Shown here: positions 21,430-33,612 of the stretch, one piece after another
Layout of the letters: the number at the start of each line of letters is the position of its first letter
Numbering within the stretch: position 1 is the stretch's first letter
From: Zygnema cylindricum
Lineage: Eukaryota > Streptophyta > Zygnematophyceae > Zygnematales > Zygnemataceae
DNA: 64,000 bases
Assembly (NCBI GenBank): GCA_037447655.1
Contig: JBBHKE010001236.1
Span: forward strand, 135,303 to 199,302
Direction of reading: 5' to 3'
Position numbers and translations under genes: made by a program
The notes under the pieces: generated by a model
The model's database searches: none
Seen by the model: only the letters and a program-made list of their open reading frames with translations
What the model was told of the DNA's origin: nothing

Positions 21430-21945
21430 TTTATTTCAGTTTTTTGTTTCGTGATGTTTTTTTGGTTTCTGTTGAAAGTAATGAGTTCTACATGGATGTC
21501 AAGACAATATCATTTTTTTTTTCAATAATCATTAATAATGTTTTGTTTCGAATATTTTTCATTTCGAATATTTTTTGTTTGAAATATTTTTTGTTTCAAA
21601 TAATTTTTGTTTCGAATACTTTATTTCAGACAGTTTTTGTTTCGAATGTCTTCGATCGTTTATTGTTTCGAATATTTCGTTTCGGATGTTTTGTTTTGAA
21701 TATATTGTTTCTAATAGTTTGTTTCAAATGTTTTTTGTTTCGAATATATATATATATATATGTTTCTTCGAATGAATATTTTGTTTCGAATATTTTTGTT
21801 TCGAATAAATATCAAAATATTTGTATTTCGTTTTTTTTTTGTTTCGAATATTTTTTTGTTTCTTCGAATAAATATTTGTGTTCGAATGTTTTTTGTTTCG
21901 AATAAACATTTTGTTTCAAATATTTTGATTCGAATATTTTGTACA
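21430..21945. repeat. Degenerate minisatellite of TTTTTGTTTCGAATA units
   Basis: More than 25 copies of a 13-20 base unit centred on GTTTCGAATA, with length variation. They include a (TA)n island (21746-21761) and TTCTTCGAATGAATA variants. The 153-codon Phe/Ser/Val-rich frame across it is produced by the repeat and is not treated as a gene. Confidence 0.85.
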
Positions 21946-22454
21946 AAAAGTACGATGAAGTACAAAAAGTATAATGAAGAACAAAAATAAGTGGAAAACA
22001 GAATACATCAACGAACAAAAAATACATGTACTAAAAGTACAGCAAAAGTACAATTGACATAAAGAAAGTATATTAAAGTACTAAAAGTACAATTGGTATT
22101 ATAGTCACTGTTCGGTGCTTTATATCTGTAAACATAATACATATAATACGGGCGATGGAGGATCACAAAAATTGTCCTTTTTATGTTACTAACAACAATT
22201 TTTGAGAGCGAAATTCACAATAAATACATTTTGGAGAAGAATTGTAGTAATTTTTTTTATTTTTTTTTTCGAATCGTTTATGTTCTGTTTAATTTGTTTT
22301 ATTTTGACTCGCATGCTTTATTTTGAATCGTTTACTTATTTTTCCTCTTATGTATATTAATTTCTACACGTATATTATATTTAATATACGTATAAAATTT
22401 ATGGATATTTAGTATATTATATTTATTTAAATGGTTATCAAGCACAGCACTGTT
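21946..22454. other. AT-rich spacer with AAAAGTACA words
   Basis: Between 21950 and 22095 the word AAAAGTACA(A) recurs at irregular spacing. The rest is AT-rich. No gene is seen. Confidence 0.5.
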
Positions 22455-22850
22455 GACAAATGCAAATTATCGCAAATTATGTCAAAAATTCTCAAAAATC
22501 ATCAAAAAAAACGCAAAATTATCGAAAATTATTGAAAATCATCAAATTATCAGAAAATACTCAAAATTTATCGAAGATTATCAATAATTATCACAAATTC
22601 TACCGAACAATATTGAATAATAAAGAAAACCATCGAGAATAATCCCCATTTTTTTTTTTAAATTACTGAAAATCACTAAAAAGTATTGAAAATTACAACG
22701 AAAGTTATCGAAAATCATATAGTTGAAAATGACTGAAAATTATATTGAAAACTACTGAAACTTATTGGAAATTATCAAAAAAAAATTGAAAAATTATCGA
22801 AATAATTGAAAACTACTGAAATTTATAAAAAAAAAATGAAAATGACAAAA
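22455..22850. repeat. Degenerate tandem repeat of AAAATTATCG-type units
   Basis: Roughly 11-base units (CAAAAATTATC, GAAAATTATCG, GAAAACTACTG) run for ~400 bases, interrupted once near 22640-22665. The repeat is strongly A-rich on the + strand. Confidence 0.8.
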
Positions 22851-22905
22851 CATCGTTCCTCAAAATGAATCCCTGGTAATGACAATTTAAAAGATTTCAA
22901 AAAAA

Positions 22906-23060
22906 TAGACAAAAAAAAAAAAAAAAAAAAAAAAATGAAAAAAAAGGACATAAAAACAAAAAAATATGCATAAGAGCGTACAAATGTAAATGAATAAAAC
23001 AAGTGTTTTTAAAAAAAAAAAAAAACACACACTTCAAAAATTAATAAGAAAAAAAAAATG
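22906..23060. repeat. Poly-A runs
   Basis: Several A-runs, the longest about 25 bases (22911-22935), occur with AAATGAAAAAAAAGG spacers. No gene precedes them that would make this a poly(A) tail of a retrocopy. Confidence 0.7.
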
Positions 23061-23130
23061 GTCAAATTATATACATAAAGAATCAAACCCCAGAATTAAA
23101 AATTTCCTATCCACTCAACACATATAAGAA

Positions 23131-23275
23131 GCCTCTCCTTCCCCTCCCCCTCTTCCTCCCTCTCCCTCTCCCCCTCCTCCCACTCCACCTCCCTCTCCTG
23201 CAACCCCTCCCCCTCCCCCTCCCCCTTCCCCTCCCCCTCCCCCTTCCCCTCCCCCTCCCCCTTCCCCTCCCGCAC
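23131..23275. repeat. Polypyrimidine tract with an 18-base tandem unit
   Basis: A C/T tract in which CCTCCCCCTCCCCCTTCC is repeated about three times near 23205-23270. The Gly-Arg alternating frame on the other strand is a product of the repeat. Confidence 0.85.
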
Positions 23276-23495
23276 GCAAGAATCGATAGATCTGTACATA
23301 AAGTCATCTCCGCCACTTAAACATCTTTTCCGTGTACATCGAGACGGTTTTCAATCTGACGGTCGAAAATGCGCGCCTAAATAATCACACCTCTCGACTG
23401 ACGACGGTCTCCAATCGAAAGCTCGAGGGCACTTAATTAATGTATCGTAAAGAAAGTGCGACGAGTAAAGTGCAAATCCGTAACCATTTAATTTG

Positions 23496-24164
23496 TACTA
23501 CCAGCTGCAGTAGCAACTGCACTAGTACTGGCAGCAGCAGTAACTAGCACTACCAGCTGCAGTAGCACTAGTACTACCAGCTGCAGTAGCACTAGTACTA
23601 CCAGCTGCAGTAGCACTAGTACTACCAGCAGTAGCACTGGCACTACCAGCTGCAGTAGCAACTGCACTAGTACTGGCAGCAGCAGTAACTAGTACTAACT
23701 AGTACTACCAGCTGCAGTAGCACTAGTACTACCAGCAGGTGCAGTAGCACTAGCACTACCAGCTGCAGTAGCACTAGCACTACCAGCTAGCTGCAGTAGC
23801 AACTGCACTAGTACTGGCAGCAGCAGTAACTAGTACTAACTAGTACTACCAGCTGCAGTAGCACTAGTACTACCAGCAGGTGCAGTAGCACTAGCACTAC
23901 CAGCTGCAGTAGCACTAGCACTACCAGCTAGCTGCAGTAGCAACTGCACTAGTACTGGCAGCAGCAGTAACTAGTACTAACTAGTACTACCAGCTGCAGT
24001 AGCACTAGTACTACCAGCAGGTGCAGTAGCACTAGCACTACCAGCTGCAGTAGCACTAGCACTACCAGCTAGCTGCAGTAGCAACTGCACTAGTACTGGC
24101 AGCAGCAGTAACTAGTACTACCAGCTGCAGTAGCACTAGTACTACCAGCTGCAGTAGCAACTGC
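23496..24164. repeat. Higher-order minisatellite, 141-base repeat of AGTAGCACTAGTACTACCAG units
   Basis: The basic units (ACTACCAGCTGCAGTAGC and variants) are organised into a higher-order repeat. The marker TACTGGCAGCAGCAG recurs at 23526, 23671, 23812, 23953 and 24094, with the last four spaced exactly 141 bases apart. The 141-base copies look essentially identical, so amplification is recent. Each unit is packed with PvuII/PstI-like palindromes (CAGCTG, CTGCAG, ACTAGT). No frame stays open through it. Confidence 0.92.
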
Positions 24165-24480
24165 CCTAATTCCTAATTAGAGTAATCGATTTCTTCCAAA
24201 ATTTCCAAATTCCCAATTAGCGTACACCACGCTAAATAATAGTATACGCTAATCAAACCTACACGCTAATAGCGATTGGCGGTGTAGCACTAGCACTACC
24301 AGCAGCAGCAGCACTAGTACTAGCAGCAGTAGCCCGAATAGTTATAAAAAAGCAAGAAAAGGAACTTCAAAAAATCGCGATACGGTAAATCGGCAATATA
24401 TTGGCGATACATCGCTTTTCGATATATCGAAGAGATATGTCGATTATCGGGTACCTAAAATTCGGTAAATGTGAGTTTAA
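24165..24480. mobile_element. Fragments of two miniature elements
   Basis: Near 24195-24288 there is a Tc1-like right end (CGCTAATAGCGATTGGCGGTG followed by TA; first 20 bases given as CGCTAATAGCGATTGGCGGT) with inverted GCGTACACCACGC words nearby. Near 24375-24470 a stretch matches the right half of the hAT-like element at 12011-12436 (CGATTATCGGGTACCTAAAA). Neither element is complete. Confidence 0.55.
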
Positions 24481-27400
24481 TCCGATGAACGGCTCATTCA
24501 TTTCAGCTCATAACAACCACTCATCACTTTTAAATCTTCAATTCAATTCAAATGAAGTTAGTCTTCAGCTGCATCTCCGATGATTAATCGAAACTCCTTT
24601 TTAATCGTTTAAAGTTGCAGTAAAGAAGCATCGAACTTACCTATCATAACGAGCCGATAGCGTGGACCTCATCGACGAAAATAATTCAAGGATCCTAAGA
24701 ACAAATAAAGCCGAAATAAGAGAGGTGTGACATTTGTCTCAACAGCGGACCAAAGTGAAAAAAAAGTGAATTAACAAAGAGTGCATTTGAGGATTTAAGA
24801 CGCGTTCAAAATTTACAGACGACCGGCTTTCAAAGGTGAAACAAGTTTCCAAAATAAATAATAAACTACTTATAATAGCTAAACCTATAAAACCTCTAAA
24901 CCTGTAAAACTAAAAAATAGCTTATAACCTAAAAAGTACAGAAATCACCTACAACCTTAAGAAATACAAAAATCAAGCGTAACCTGACGAGTACAAAACA
25001 ACAGCTTACCATGAGAAAGGTCATTCCGTACAAACGAATTGTCCGGAAGCACCGAGGATATTCTTTCCAAATGGTTGCCATACGGTACCCTCAGAGAGTG
25101 CCACGTGTCCATTATTCAAAGGTCTGTCTCGGACGGAAATTGTATTCTACGTCTTTGTCGGAAGTGTGAAGGGAAGGGTTGCTCTCGGAGGGAGGAAGGG
25201 AAAGGAGGAGGAGAGAATTGAGGAATCGGAAGTGCGTAGGGGAAGGGAGAAGAGAGAATCAGGGAAGAGAGAAAGCGATAAGAAAGCAACAAAAGGAAAA
25301 ACTGGACAGTATTCTGAACGACACAAAAATGTGAGACGACGTATATCGTCCAATCAGAGCGCGTCGCCTGGCAAACAGAAGTACAGAACCGATCTCGATC
25401 GTTTGGTCGTCGCAGTGTGCGGCCCACGACGCGAAAGAAACAGAAAACGGTTTCGATTCTTCCAGTGCGACCGCAATTTTTTAAGTGCGGACATTTCGTT
25501 TTACGTCGGTCGTACATCCACAGATCTATCGAACGGCTCTGGTACTGTACTCTCCAGGAGTACATTTTTTATATTTTTGGGCAGAACAAATAGTTAGCGA
25601 TATTCGAAACATCGGCCTACACGTGGCACGATCCACCAGGCTGCCCTGAGTACAAATCGAAACCGGCATGTCCCCCGGAAGCCTGCCATTCGTTAACGCC
25701 TTAAATAAGTTACCACCGTCCACAACCACTAAATGTTAATCGATCTTGTCGCTTTTTCTTTTTGGGGGGTCCCTACCTTAGAATATGCGTACGAACACCG
25801 ACAACATTCAAATCGTTCGGAAAATAACGCATACTTTAGGTGAGACCGCAGCGTCGCTTGTACTTGTGCGTACAACGCACGCTTTGGCTGTAACGCCCGG
25901 TGTCAACTCGGAGTCAGCGGCCGACAGTTGGCCATGTCAGCATACCTGATCTACAGCCGACATTTATGTTTTTACTTTTTACTCACCGGAAGTCCGTCTA
26001 ATGTTAACCACAACCTAACCCTCTCTCCTGTGCTTCACTCCAATTTGTTTATTCTAACGTCTGTTTCAAACCTCCTTTCACAACTATTTCACCATCCGCT
26101 TCGAAATCTGAATTCTTCGTAGTCTACACTTCTTGTGAAAATATAACGGTCCGTTTCTTTACGCCTTTGTTTGTTAAGACTTTTGGCCATTATTGCCAAT
26201 CTTGAGTTTTTTTGTTTTCGTTTTTCAAAAGTAAATCCTAGAAGAAAGGACTTTATACAAAATTGTCATCTTGTGAAACGTGATTTACCATAACAAGTGA
26301 GTGCATGTAGCGTGAAGTAACAAAGCGAACTTGAAATGTACAAAAAAAACTATGGAAAATGAATGGATTCTACGTTGTTGCGTAAATCACCTTGATGTCA
26401 TAATAATAACTCTTTCATTTTTTTTTATTCGTAGGTAAAAAAAAGTGTTGCCGAGTACTTTTTGAAAACGAGTCAACCTATCTACGATGCGGCGTTCGTC
26501 GTTTAATGTATTGTTCCTTAAAGTGTCTTGAGACCGTCTTTTCAAAAACAATTTCCATGACAACTACGCCTCGTTTCACATTTGCCTCCTTTGTATTTGT
26601 TTATAATAATTAGCGATTGAGTTTTGTGATATACACAGACGTTAAGGTTTTATTTAATATGGTCGTTTCTCGCAACTTATGGGATTTACAATGTAAGCAA
26701 GTCTTTTTGTAGTTTTTGCTACTTATCACGACCAACACATTTTATTTTTATCGACTTTTATATTCTAATGTACAACTTAACACTAGTAGCGTCGGGCTCC
26801 GTGTAAGACTATCGAGTTTAATACGGTACGAGTGATACGAGGAATTTCATAATTTCGCACAACTTTATACCACAACTCTTTACAAATATTAAGAACAACA
26901 CACATTATAACATTGGAAATACCAACTAAGAGTGATTTCCACGTGCGTTTGTATCTACTCCACCATTAGTGCAAACAATGGCGAACAAGTGACTTTTGAC
27001 GAAACAAAAAATAGCCAGGTAGAACAAAACCTTGATTTCATCTACTACTTCAAAAGCGGAAATGAAAGCGTGGACAAAAACTCAATAATAAAATAATACT
27101 TTCGATGTGTACAAATATTGGAAAACAAAATGGTACCTTCTACTTTAAGCATAAGAATGTATTGAAGAACTCGTCGCTTTCTACGAGTTGTTATAAAAAA
27201 AACTTCTCATGTGTTAAACGCCCAAACATAATCAGCGATAGTCGCAAAACTCGTTGATCGTTAAGGGGAAAAATATTTCAACATATTGTAAAACCGATCG
27301 AGACGTTGAACTATAGTAACACTTAAAATGGGTGTTTACAACGGTCCTCGACATAATGTTCCCCCAAAATAAGTCATCGTCAATCTTATTAGCGATAAAA

Positions 27401-28205
27401 CCCGTTTTCACAAAATGGGCCCAATATCCAAACAAAATGTAAAACCGATTAGTAACCTATACAAGAATGGAGTGAATGTATTGGGTAACTTTTCGGTATT
27501 TAAAACATAATGTATGGAGTCGTCGTAGAGAGGAAATTGTTTCACGTGAAGTTGGAAGTCGACCCCACTGAACCGTTTACCATTTAAAACACCGGTAAAA
27601 AAAGATTCCTCGTATAAGGGTACGCGCCGACGTAATAACAACTTAGCGACATAAGCCGTTTTTTTTTTAGATTATCCGTTCTAAGTTTGATAGTGTTCCA
27701 ACGTTCGCAAACAAAATTCGTCACTTAATTTTGTACCACTTATTGACGATACAAAACTTTGTGAACAGTTAATATTGTAAAAAACATTATTTTTGCGAAA
27801 CTGTGGAATTATAGTTTTTTGTAACATTGTGTCGTTACACTTACTCGTCACAGCACCAACATCACTAATTATGGAAATTTTAGCCACAGCTTCCCAATTT
27901 TCTATTTGATAACATCATGCTTACTTGTGACAATGTCGAAGTCACTAATTTCGTAACTTTCACCCACGACAACCCGATTTTCTTTTTTTTTCTCTTTGCT
28001 CTCGACGTTTCATCAAAATACGCCAAGGATAGTAAAGCAAAAGTTTTTTTAGGTGTTTTCTCTTCTCACCGATACTGTCATCTTTCATTCCAAAATTCGG
28101 GAGAGTGGAGCGGAGGTGGGAGAAGGAGGGGAAGAGGCGACGAAGGCGCCTACTTTTACAGAGTAATGAACGTAAGTGAGGTCCGAAACCGCCTGCAATG
28201 GGTTT
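24481..28205. other. Long gene-poor spacer
   Basis: No protein family, RNA gene or complete element was recognised. Notable points are a TGCCACGTGTCC G-box-like word at 25100, a GC-richer island of about 25040-25740 with short frames on both strands, and AT-rich DNA from 26100 to 28000. The - strand frames at 27232-27887 are short and unconvincing. Confidence 0.4.
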
Positions 28206-28211
28206 TCGTAC

Positions 28212-28312
28212 ATGCACGCGATGGGTTTTATTAAATGCACGCAACGGGTTTTATTAAATGCACGCAACGGGTTTTATTAAATGCACGTAACGGATTTTCT
28301 TAAATGCACGCC
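28212..28312. repeat. 23-base tandem repeat, about 4-5 units
   Basis: ATGCACGCAACGGGTTTTATT-type units (first 20 bases ATGCACGCAACGGGTTTTAT) start at 28212, 28235, 28258, 28281 and 28304. The last units drift (ATGCACGTAACGGATTTTCT). Confidence 0.9.
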
Positions 28313-29240
28313 GCGAGAAGAAAAAAAGATCGACGTGTACTTTCCATCGTGCATGAATGGTCAACTCGTTCGAAACGTCCTTCAAATTTGTACTATTTGC
28401 GGTCAGGTGTACCCTTAACACGACCCTCGGAGTGATTTGTGGTTTCTGTTTGAAGGTGAGCTGATGTGACGTGGCCGAAAGTAGAAAAGATAAAACGCGA
28501 GAAACACCTTTTCCCACACGGCCGGCAGGGTTCGCTACTCTGTACAGTAAGTCCTTTGCTTAATGCTATTAGCGTTAAACGTTTTTTCCGCCACTTGAAC
28601 ATCTTTACCGTGAGCACTTGTCATGCTGCTAATCCGACGGTCTAAAGGGAGCGAAACTATTCACGCCTGCAAATCGACGGTTTCTCGGTTTTTTTGGGTT
28701 TTTAAGGGTTTTCTAGGGGTTATTAAGGGGTTTTTGAGGGCTTTTTAGGAAGCGCCAGATCGGAATCGAACAGGTGTGAACAGCGACAAAACGTTTTAAG
28801 TGGGCGAATCTGACACCTTTACGCTGTGCCACAGCGTAAATTCGCAGTGATTTAGTACGTTGCGACACTATTTTGTGGATGATCTATGCGCCGTATGCGA
28901 CGTACTACTTCACCGTCGATTTTGTCCGTGGATGTTTAGTTCGTCATGGTTTTCCTTTTAGTAGGCGTTCAGGTGGGCGCTCATTAAGCACGAAGTCAAC
29001 TGTGGCAAGGGAATAACTATAGTACCGTACTGTACCTGCGGAATGAACAGCCGAAATTATTTTCCCATCAACACAAAATGAATCAATATCCATATCGTCG
29101 TACCAGATTTGTCCTTGGATTTAAAAATCTCAACCGTACAAAAATCGTAGCAGCAGGAAGTTTGACGGTCGACAAAATATCGATCAACGAACCGACAAAT
29201 TCTATCGCAAATCTGTCGCATTTTTTATGGTACTCAGGTA
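28313..29240. other. Spacer with one foldback-element arm
   Basis: Near 28562-28650 it contains one arm of the foldback family (GCTATTAGCGTTAAACG, then CGCCACTTGAACATCTTTAC). No partner arm is clear. A TTTTTGGGTTTTTAAGGG-type telomere-like but irregular stretch lies at 28690-28745. No gene is seen. Confidence 0.45.
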
Positions 29241-29778
29241 CACCGCCAATCGTTATTAGCGTGGGAGTTTGATTAGCGTATAATAATAATTACAGTGGTG
29301 TACGCTATTTAAGAATTTGAAAATTTTGGAAAAAATCATACATTCTAATTGTTTGATTATGGTAATTTGGATCTTTGAAAAAAAAATTGTCGGTCGCAAA
29401 CATGCTTACAACTAATATAGGTCTCCGTACAAAATCTGACAAATCATACACAAATCGTACATTCACACGGTCGAAACGCGGCTGTCGGACGAATATGTGG
29501 GAACGGGATTTTTTACGACCTGGTTTTTTTTCCTTTTTAGAACGCACATTCTCATGCGTCTGCGGTTACTAAAACTAATTTATTGTAATTTTTAACTTAA
29601 AAAGGTACATTTATGTACGGTCTGACACTGACCGTACACAACTCTATTTAAGAGAACGCACTGAAAATAACCCTAAATATAATAAAGAAAAAAATAGAAT
29701 GAACTACACTAATGGAGAATAAAACAAAAAAAAACGGGACGGAATTAGTGAACACAACGCTAATAACGATTGGCGGTG
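29241..29778. mobile_element. Tc1/mariner-like miniature element with perfect inverted ends
   Basis: The element is 538 bases with 22 or more perfectly inverted terminal bases (CACCGCCAATCGTTATTAGC...), flanked by TA on both sides. It shares the interior CGTACATTC...CACACGG and GGTACATTTATGTACGGTC blocks with the copies at 17.7, 33.6 and 39.6 kb. No transposase frame is present. Confidence 0.85.
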
Positions 29779-30685
29779 TACTGTACAAAAACGACAGGCC
29801 CTTGGCAACCAAAGGGCAAAGCACCGTGTCCCCCGCGCGCTACACTACAGTACAGCGACGACGACAAAGTGATCGCGTTAGCTGACCCGCGGCCGACGAC
29901 ATCGAGGTGGCCACGACAGGTACCAGGATGCCGTCGATGCCGTACAAGTAAGTAAAACGATATCGCAGCGACGGCGACGATCGATTCTTTGTAGTTTGTA
30001 CCCTTGACAGGGACGGTTCGAAACCTCTACACTACAGTACAGTACAGCCACGACGCTAAATTTTACGCCATTTAGGGTTCTTTTCCAACTTTTATCATCT
30101 AAATAGAGTGTTGTACGGTTGGTGTCAGACCGTACAAAAATGTACCTTTTTAAGTGAGAAAGTATAATTAATGGGTTTTAGTAACCACGGACGCATGAGA
30201 ATATGCGCTCTAAAAAGGGGATGCAATCGGGTTGTCAAAAATCACGTTCTCACATATTGGTCCGGCAACTGCGTTTCGACAGTGTGAACGTACGATTTGT
30301 GTACGATTTGTCAGATTTTGAACAGAACCTATATTAGTGTAAACAAGTTTGGGGCGGGTGTTTATTTTTTTAAAATCAAAATTAGTATAAGTAAATATCC
30401 AGTATGTATGTTTTTTTTGAAAAAATCCAAATTCTCAATTAGCGTGAATAACGGTAATTGTTCCTACACGCTAAAGAAACCTTTACGCGAATAACGATTC
30501 ACGGTGTAATGTAGAGTATTTCGCCGGGCTATCCCAATCATTGAGCTTTTTTCAAAACGAGCGTTTTTTGACCCGCAATTTTACCCAATGGAGCCCAATC
30601 CTAGCGTGCGAGATGGCCTTGCCTTAATCTTGTCCCACTAATAATGGTTCGAACTATGGAATTCTACTGGTTGAATGTTTTGTTG
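29779..30685. other. Spacer with a degraded Tc1-like element
   Basis: A Tc1-like right end (GAATAACGATTCACGGTG then TA) ends at 30505. The family interior (GTACGGTTGGTGTCAGACCG, 30113-30132, and GTACGATTTGTCAGATTTTG near 30300) is present. The left end could not be placed. A GC-rich piece at 29780-30060 repeats CTACACTACAGTACAG twice. No gene is seen. Confidence 0.5.
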
Positions 30686-31485
30686 TAGTGTTGGGTATCG
30701 GGTAATTTCATATCGCGATAATTTCGATATTCAATATATCAAATATCGATCGAGTAGAATCCTCGATATATCGTACCGAGACCAACATAAATTATCGCGA
30801 TATATAGTATTTTATTAAATTTAATATTTTATATAATATGTTATATTAGCGATAAAGACAAATTGCCTGATACGCGACGTACGACATGATTTGCGTTCCG
30901 TGACTTAAAGGTAGACGCCGCAAAATGTAACCAACAAAAAGTACTAATATTGTAATTCACATAATTGCTTATTTGGGGTATATGGTTACATGAGGAGGTC
31001 TCTGTAATAGTACGGACAACAAAATTTTTGTATTACAGAGGCCTCGGTTAACATCGCGTGTCTTCAGTAAACAAGTTTTTACATACGTGTTTTGATTTGA
31101 GTGGTTCATAGTAAGTTGACGATCAAATCTCTAAAATCGTCAAAGATTTGAGAACCGACCATTTTCGTATGGAAATCCGTACTTGCGTATTACGTACGTT
31201 ACTTCGCAAGTGTACCGCGTCAATGTACCTCAGAGATCTCCTTCACTCTGCTGACTTTCAGGAAAAAACCGTACTTCTTTTCGGCAAAGAGTTTACGATC
31301 ACCTTGTCCGAAGGCACGTGACTTTGGAGACCTGAGAAAAATTTCATTTTTTTTTAATGCCTCGATATATCGAAGATGCGATATATCGCGATATTTTAAT
31401 TTTCAATATATCGAAGCGATAAATCGATTATCGGAAATTCGATATATATCGAATATCGGCAAACGGTCCTCAATACCCAACACTA
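30686..31485. mobile_element. hAT-like miniature element (TAGTGTTGGGTATCGG family)
   Basis: It starts TAGTGTTGGGTATCGGGTAA and ends CAATACCCAACACTA. Its first ~110 bases are nearly identical to those of the 12011 copy. The flanks TTTTGTTG and TTTGTTTG agree at 6 of 8 positions, possibly a decayed 8-bp duplication. The interior (30840-31340) is different from the other copies and has no recognisable gene. Confidence 0.75.
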
Positions 31486-31828
31486 TTTGTTTGAGAGGAA
31501 AAGTCATCACCGATCTGTTAACTTTTTGGGGGGCTAACGAAAGGGGGCTCCGCGTTACAATGGACACGCGTCAAAATGTATTGAAACAACCTGTCACCAT
31601 GACAGCTCAGGCTGGCCCGCACCTAGCATATGTCGGGTGTGTATGCAGCTAACGGTGAACCTCCATCAGGCGAAAAGTGAGGTTGTTTACTTAAAAAGTG
31701 CATTTTCGTACAAGGCCGTACTGTTTTTCTTTAACATGATTACTGGAGATTCGACAAGATTCTCCAAACTTTCGGGCGACAACTTCAACCGTCCGATTAT
31801 GTGTTTTCGAAGCAAGCGGTCATTCTTA
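31486..31828. other. Unassigned spacer
   Basis: No gene or repeat was recognised. A 71-codon frame at 31637-31852 has no family resemblance and runs into the next element. Confidence 0.4.
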
Positions 31829-33594
31829 GGGTATGTCCCTATGTACTTTTAACTTAGCGAACTTATTTTGTATTTTAGAGGGGTACGTCGGACACGGTTT
31901 TCAAGTGTCCCTATGCGTAAGAACGAAATCGTAACTTACGTTTGTGACTATTGTATATGTCGACAATACCTGTGACTGTTGTCAGCGTCTACAATCTACA
32001 ATATGTGTTGTCGCACGTTATTTTTTGTAACTGCTTATGACGTCGCATGTTTTACTGTGACATCGTAGACGTACTCCCCTTACAGCCTGTGTCGTTCCAC
32101 GGTTTGAAGAAGACGTGCTTTGCCTTAGCGTCTCATGTCCGCTCGACGTGAAATGGCATCGTAATTTGAAGACCCCTGTAAAAAACAAAATCCGTACCGG
32201 GCGAAAACGGACAAAACAAAACGAATTGTGTACTTTTAGTTGTCGTACTGGACGCCAACGGACAAAACATAACAAATTCGGTACTTTTATTTGTCGCTAG
32301 AAATTGTTTGAATTTTTTTTTGGACATTACAGTATGGGCGAACATGTGTTTCTATTTGTTTATCGAAAATACCTAATATTAAAACACATCGCCGATGTGT
32401 TTTGAAGATAAGTTTGAAGATGAAGTTTTTTGTCGTGGCTGTGGGTCGAGAAACACAAGACGACAAATTCTCGTACATATTAAGTACGAAGGTGACGCAA
32501 ATTGTACTCTATAAATTTGCGATTCCTTCGTACGGTTGCAACTTAGGCAGTACGGCGCTAAGGGTACGTCCCCATGTATTAAAGTATCGACTTTATTTTG
32601 TCGATTTTACCCAAAACGCAGTTCCGTACGAGAAAAACTGTAGCCGTACAAAAAAACCAATTATTGAAAAGTATAGCAAACGTCAAGTCGACACTTTGAA
32701 TGTATTTCATGTTTGTCGTCATGTTAATGAATTTTGGCGTTTTCCTTTTTTCGACCCCTGGCAAGAGAATCCAGCCCGTCAAAAAACTTCATCAAAAATC
32801 ACCTCGCGACTTGATTTCATGAAAAGTACCACCCAAACAATGAATGAAAAACGGTCCACGCACGCGCCACACGAGTGGTAAAACCTTAGGACGAGGGAGA
32901 GCACTCTCTATTTTTCTCCCTGCCCGTCACGTGCATGTACGGAAGAGACGAGCATGTACGGAAAAAAATCTGCAGGGGTCTCGGACCTCCACTTTCATTC
33001 ACGGGTCTTTTGCAAAATTTTGCGCCGTTGTCGCCTCTCCCCTCTCCCTCTCACACTATCGCTTTTTTCTCTCACTTCCTAGAACGAGGCACGACAATAC
33101 TGTTATTAAATGAAATATTTTAAAAAAATAATTATTTTGAGTACCTTTATGTATAATTTTATGGCAAGTCGAGTGAAAAAAGTCGGAAAAACGAAATCGG
33201 ATAGCCATGGCCGAAAGTTTTTGAATTTTGTGACGTCGACGTTGTCACAAGTGAGCATGGCGTCACAATGTCACAAAACCCTAAACGCATGCCATGTCAC
33301 AAAATTAGAAAAATCTAGCCGTCTACAACCGTCACTGTTTTTGTTGGCGTCACCAATTGTCGAAAGTTTCGTTAGTCGTCTTCAACCGTCACAAAGCTGT
33401 ACCTACGTCTACAACCGTCACATTTTAAAGTTCCGATTTCATTTTCGCACATAGGGATACTTTTCTAAGTAGTACGGAACACCTCACTAGTGTCCAAAAT
33501 ACTTTTTCAAAGTATCGCTTACATGGGGACGTACCCTAAGTTTTACGGGAAAATGACAGAAAAAACCCTTACTTATGCACATGGGGACATACCC
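31829..33594. mobile_element. Outer Harbinger-like element with TTA duplication
   Basis: The ends are GGGTATGTCCCTATGT and ACATGGGGACATACCC, complementary at 15 of 16 positions. TTA lies directly outside both ends (31826-31828, 33595-33597). A 3-bp TWA duplication is typical of PIF/Harbinger elements. No transposase was recognised. It contains a two-copy repeat (GTACCGGGCGAAAACGGACA- and GTACTGGACGCCAACGGACA-like, 32190-32300) and a complete inner element of the same type. Confidence 0.7.
32562..33536. mobile_element. Inner Harbinger-like element with TAA duplication
   Basis: This 975-base element has the inverted ends GGGTACGTCCCCATGTA and ACATGGGGACGTACCC, with TAA directly outside both (32559-32561, 33537-33539). 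Similarity between the arms extends inward (AAGTATCG words). It lies entirely inside the element 31829-33594. Its right half repeats GTCAC words in both orientations. Reading frames (for example 32402-32881) cross its edge and are not considered genes. Confidence 0.75.
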
Positions 33595-33612
33595 TTATCC
33601 AGTGTCTATCTA

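Noticed and set aside
21444-21905. 153-codon Phe-rich membrane-like frame
   Set aside because: It is translated from a short tandem repeat, and the opposite strand is equally open.
23107-23316. Gly-Arg alternating frame resembling an RGG protein
   Set aside because: It is produced by the (CCCCCT)n repeat, with no domain and no conserved start.
23496-24164. CRISPR-like array
   Set aside because: Repeats are directly joined without unique spacers and the context is eukaryotic. It is a minisatellite.
28680-28745. Interstitial telomere repeat
   Set aside because: The TTTTTGGGTTTTTAAGGG stretch is irregular and does not contain tandem TTTAGGG units.
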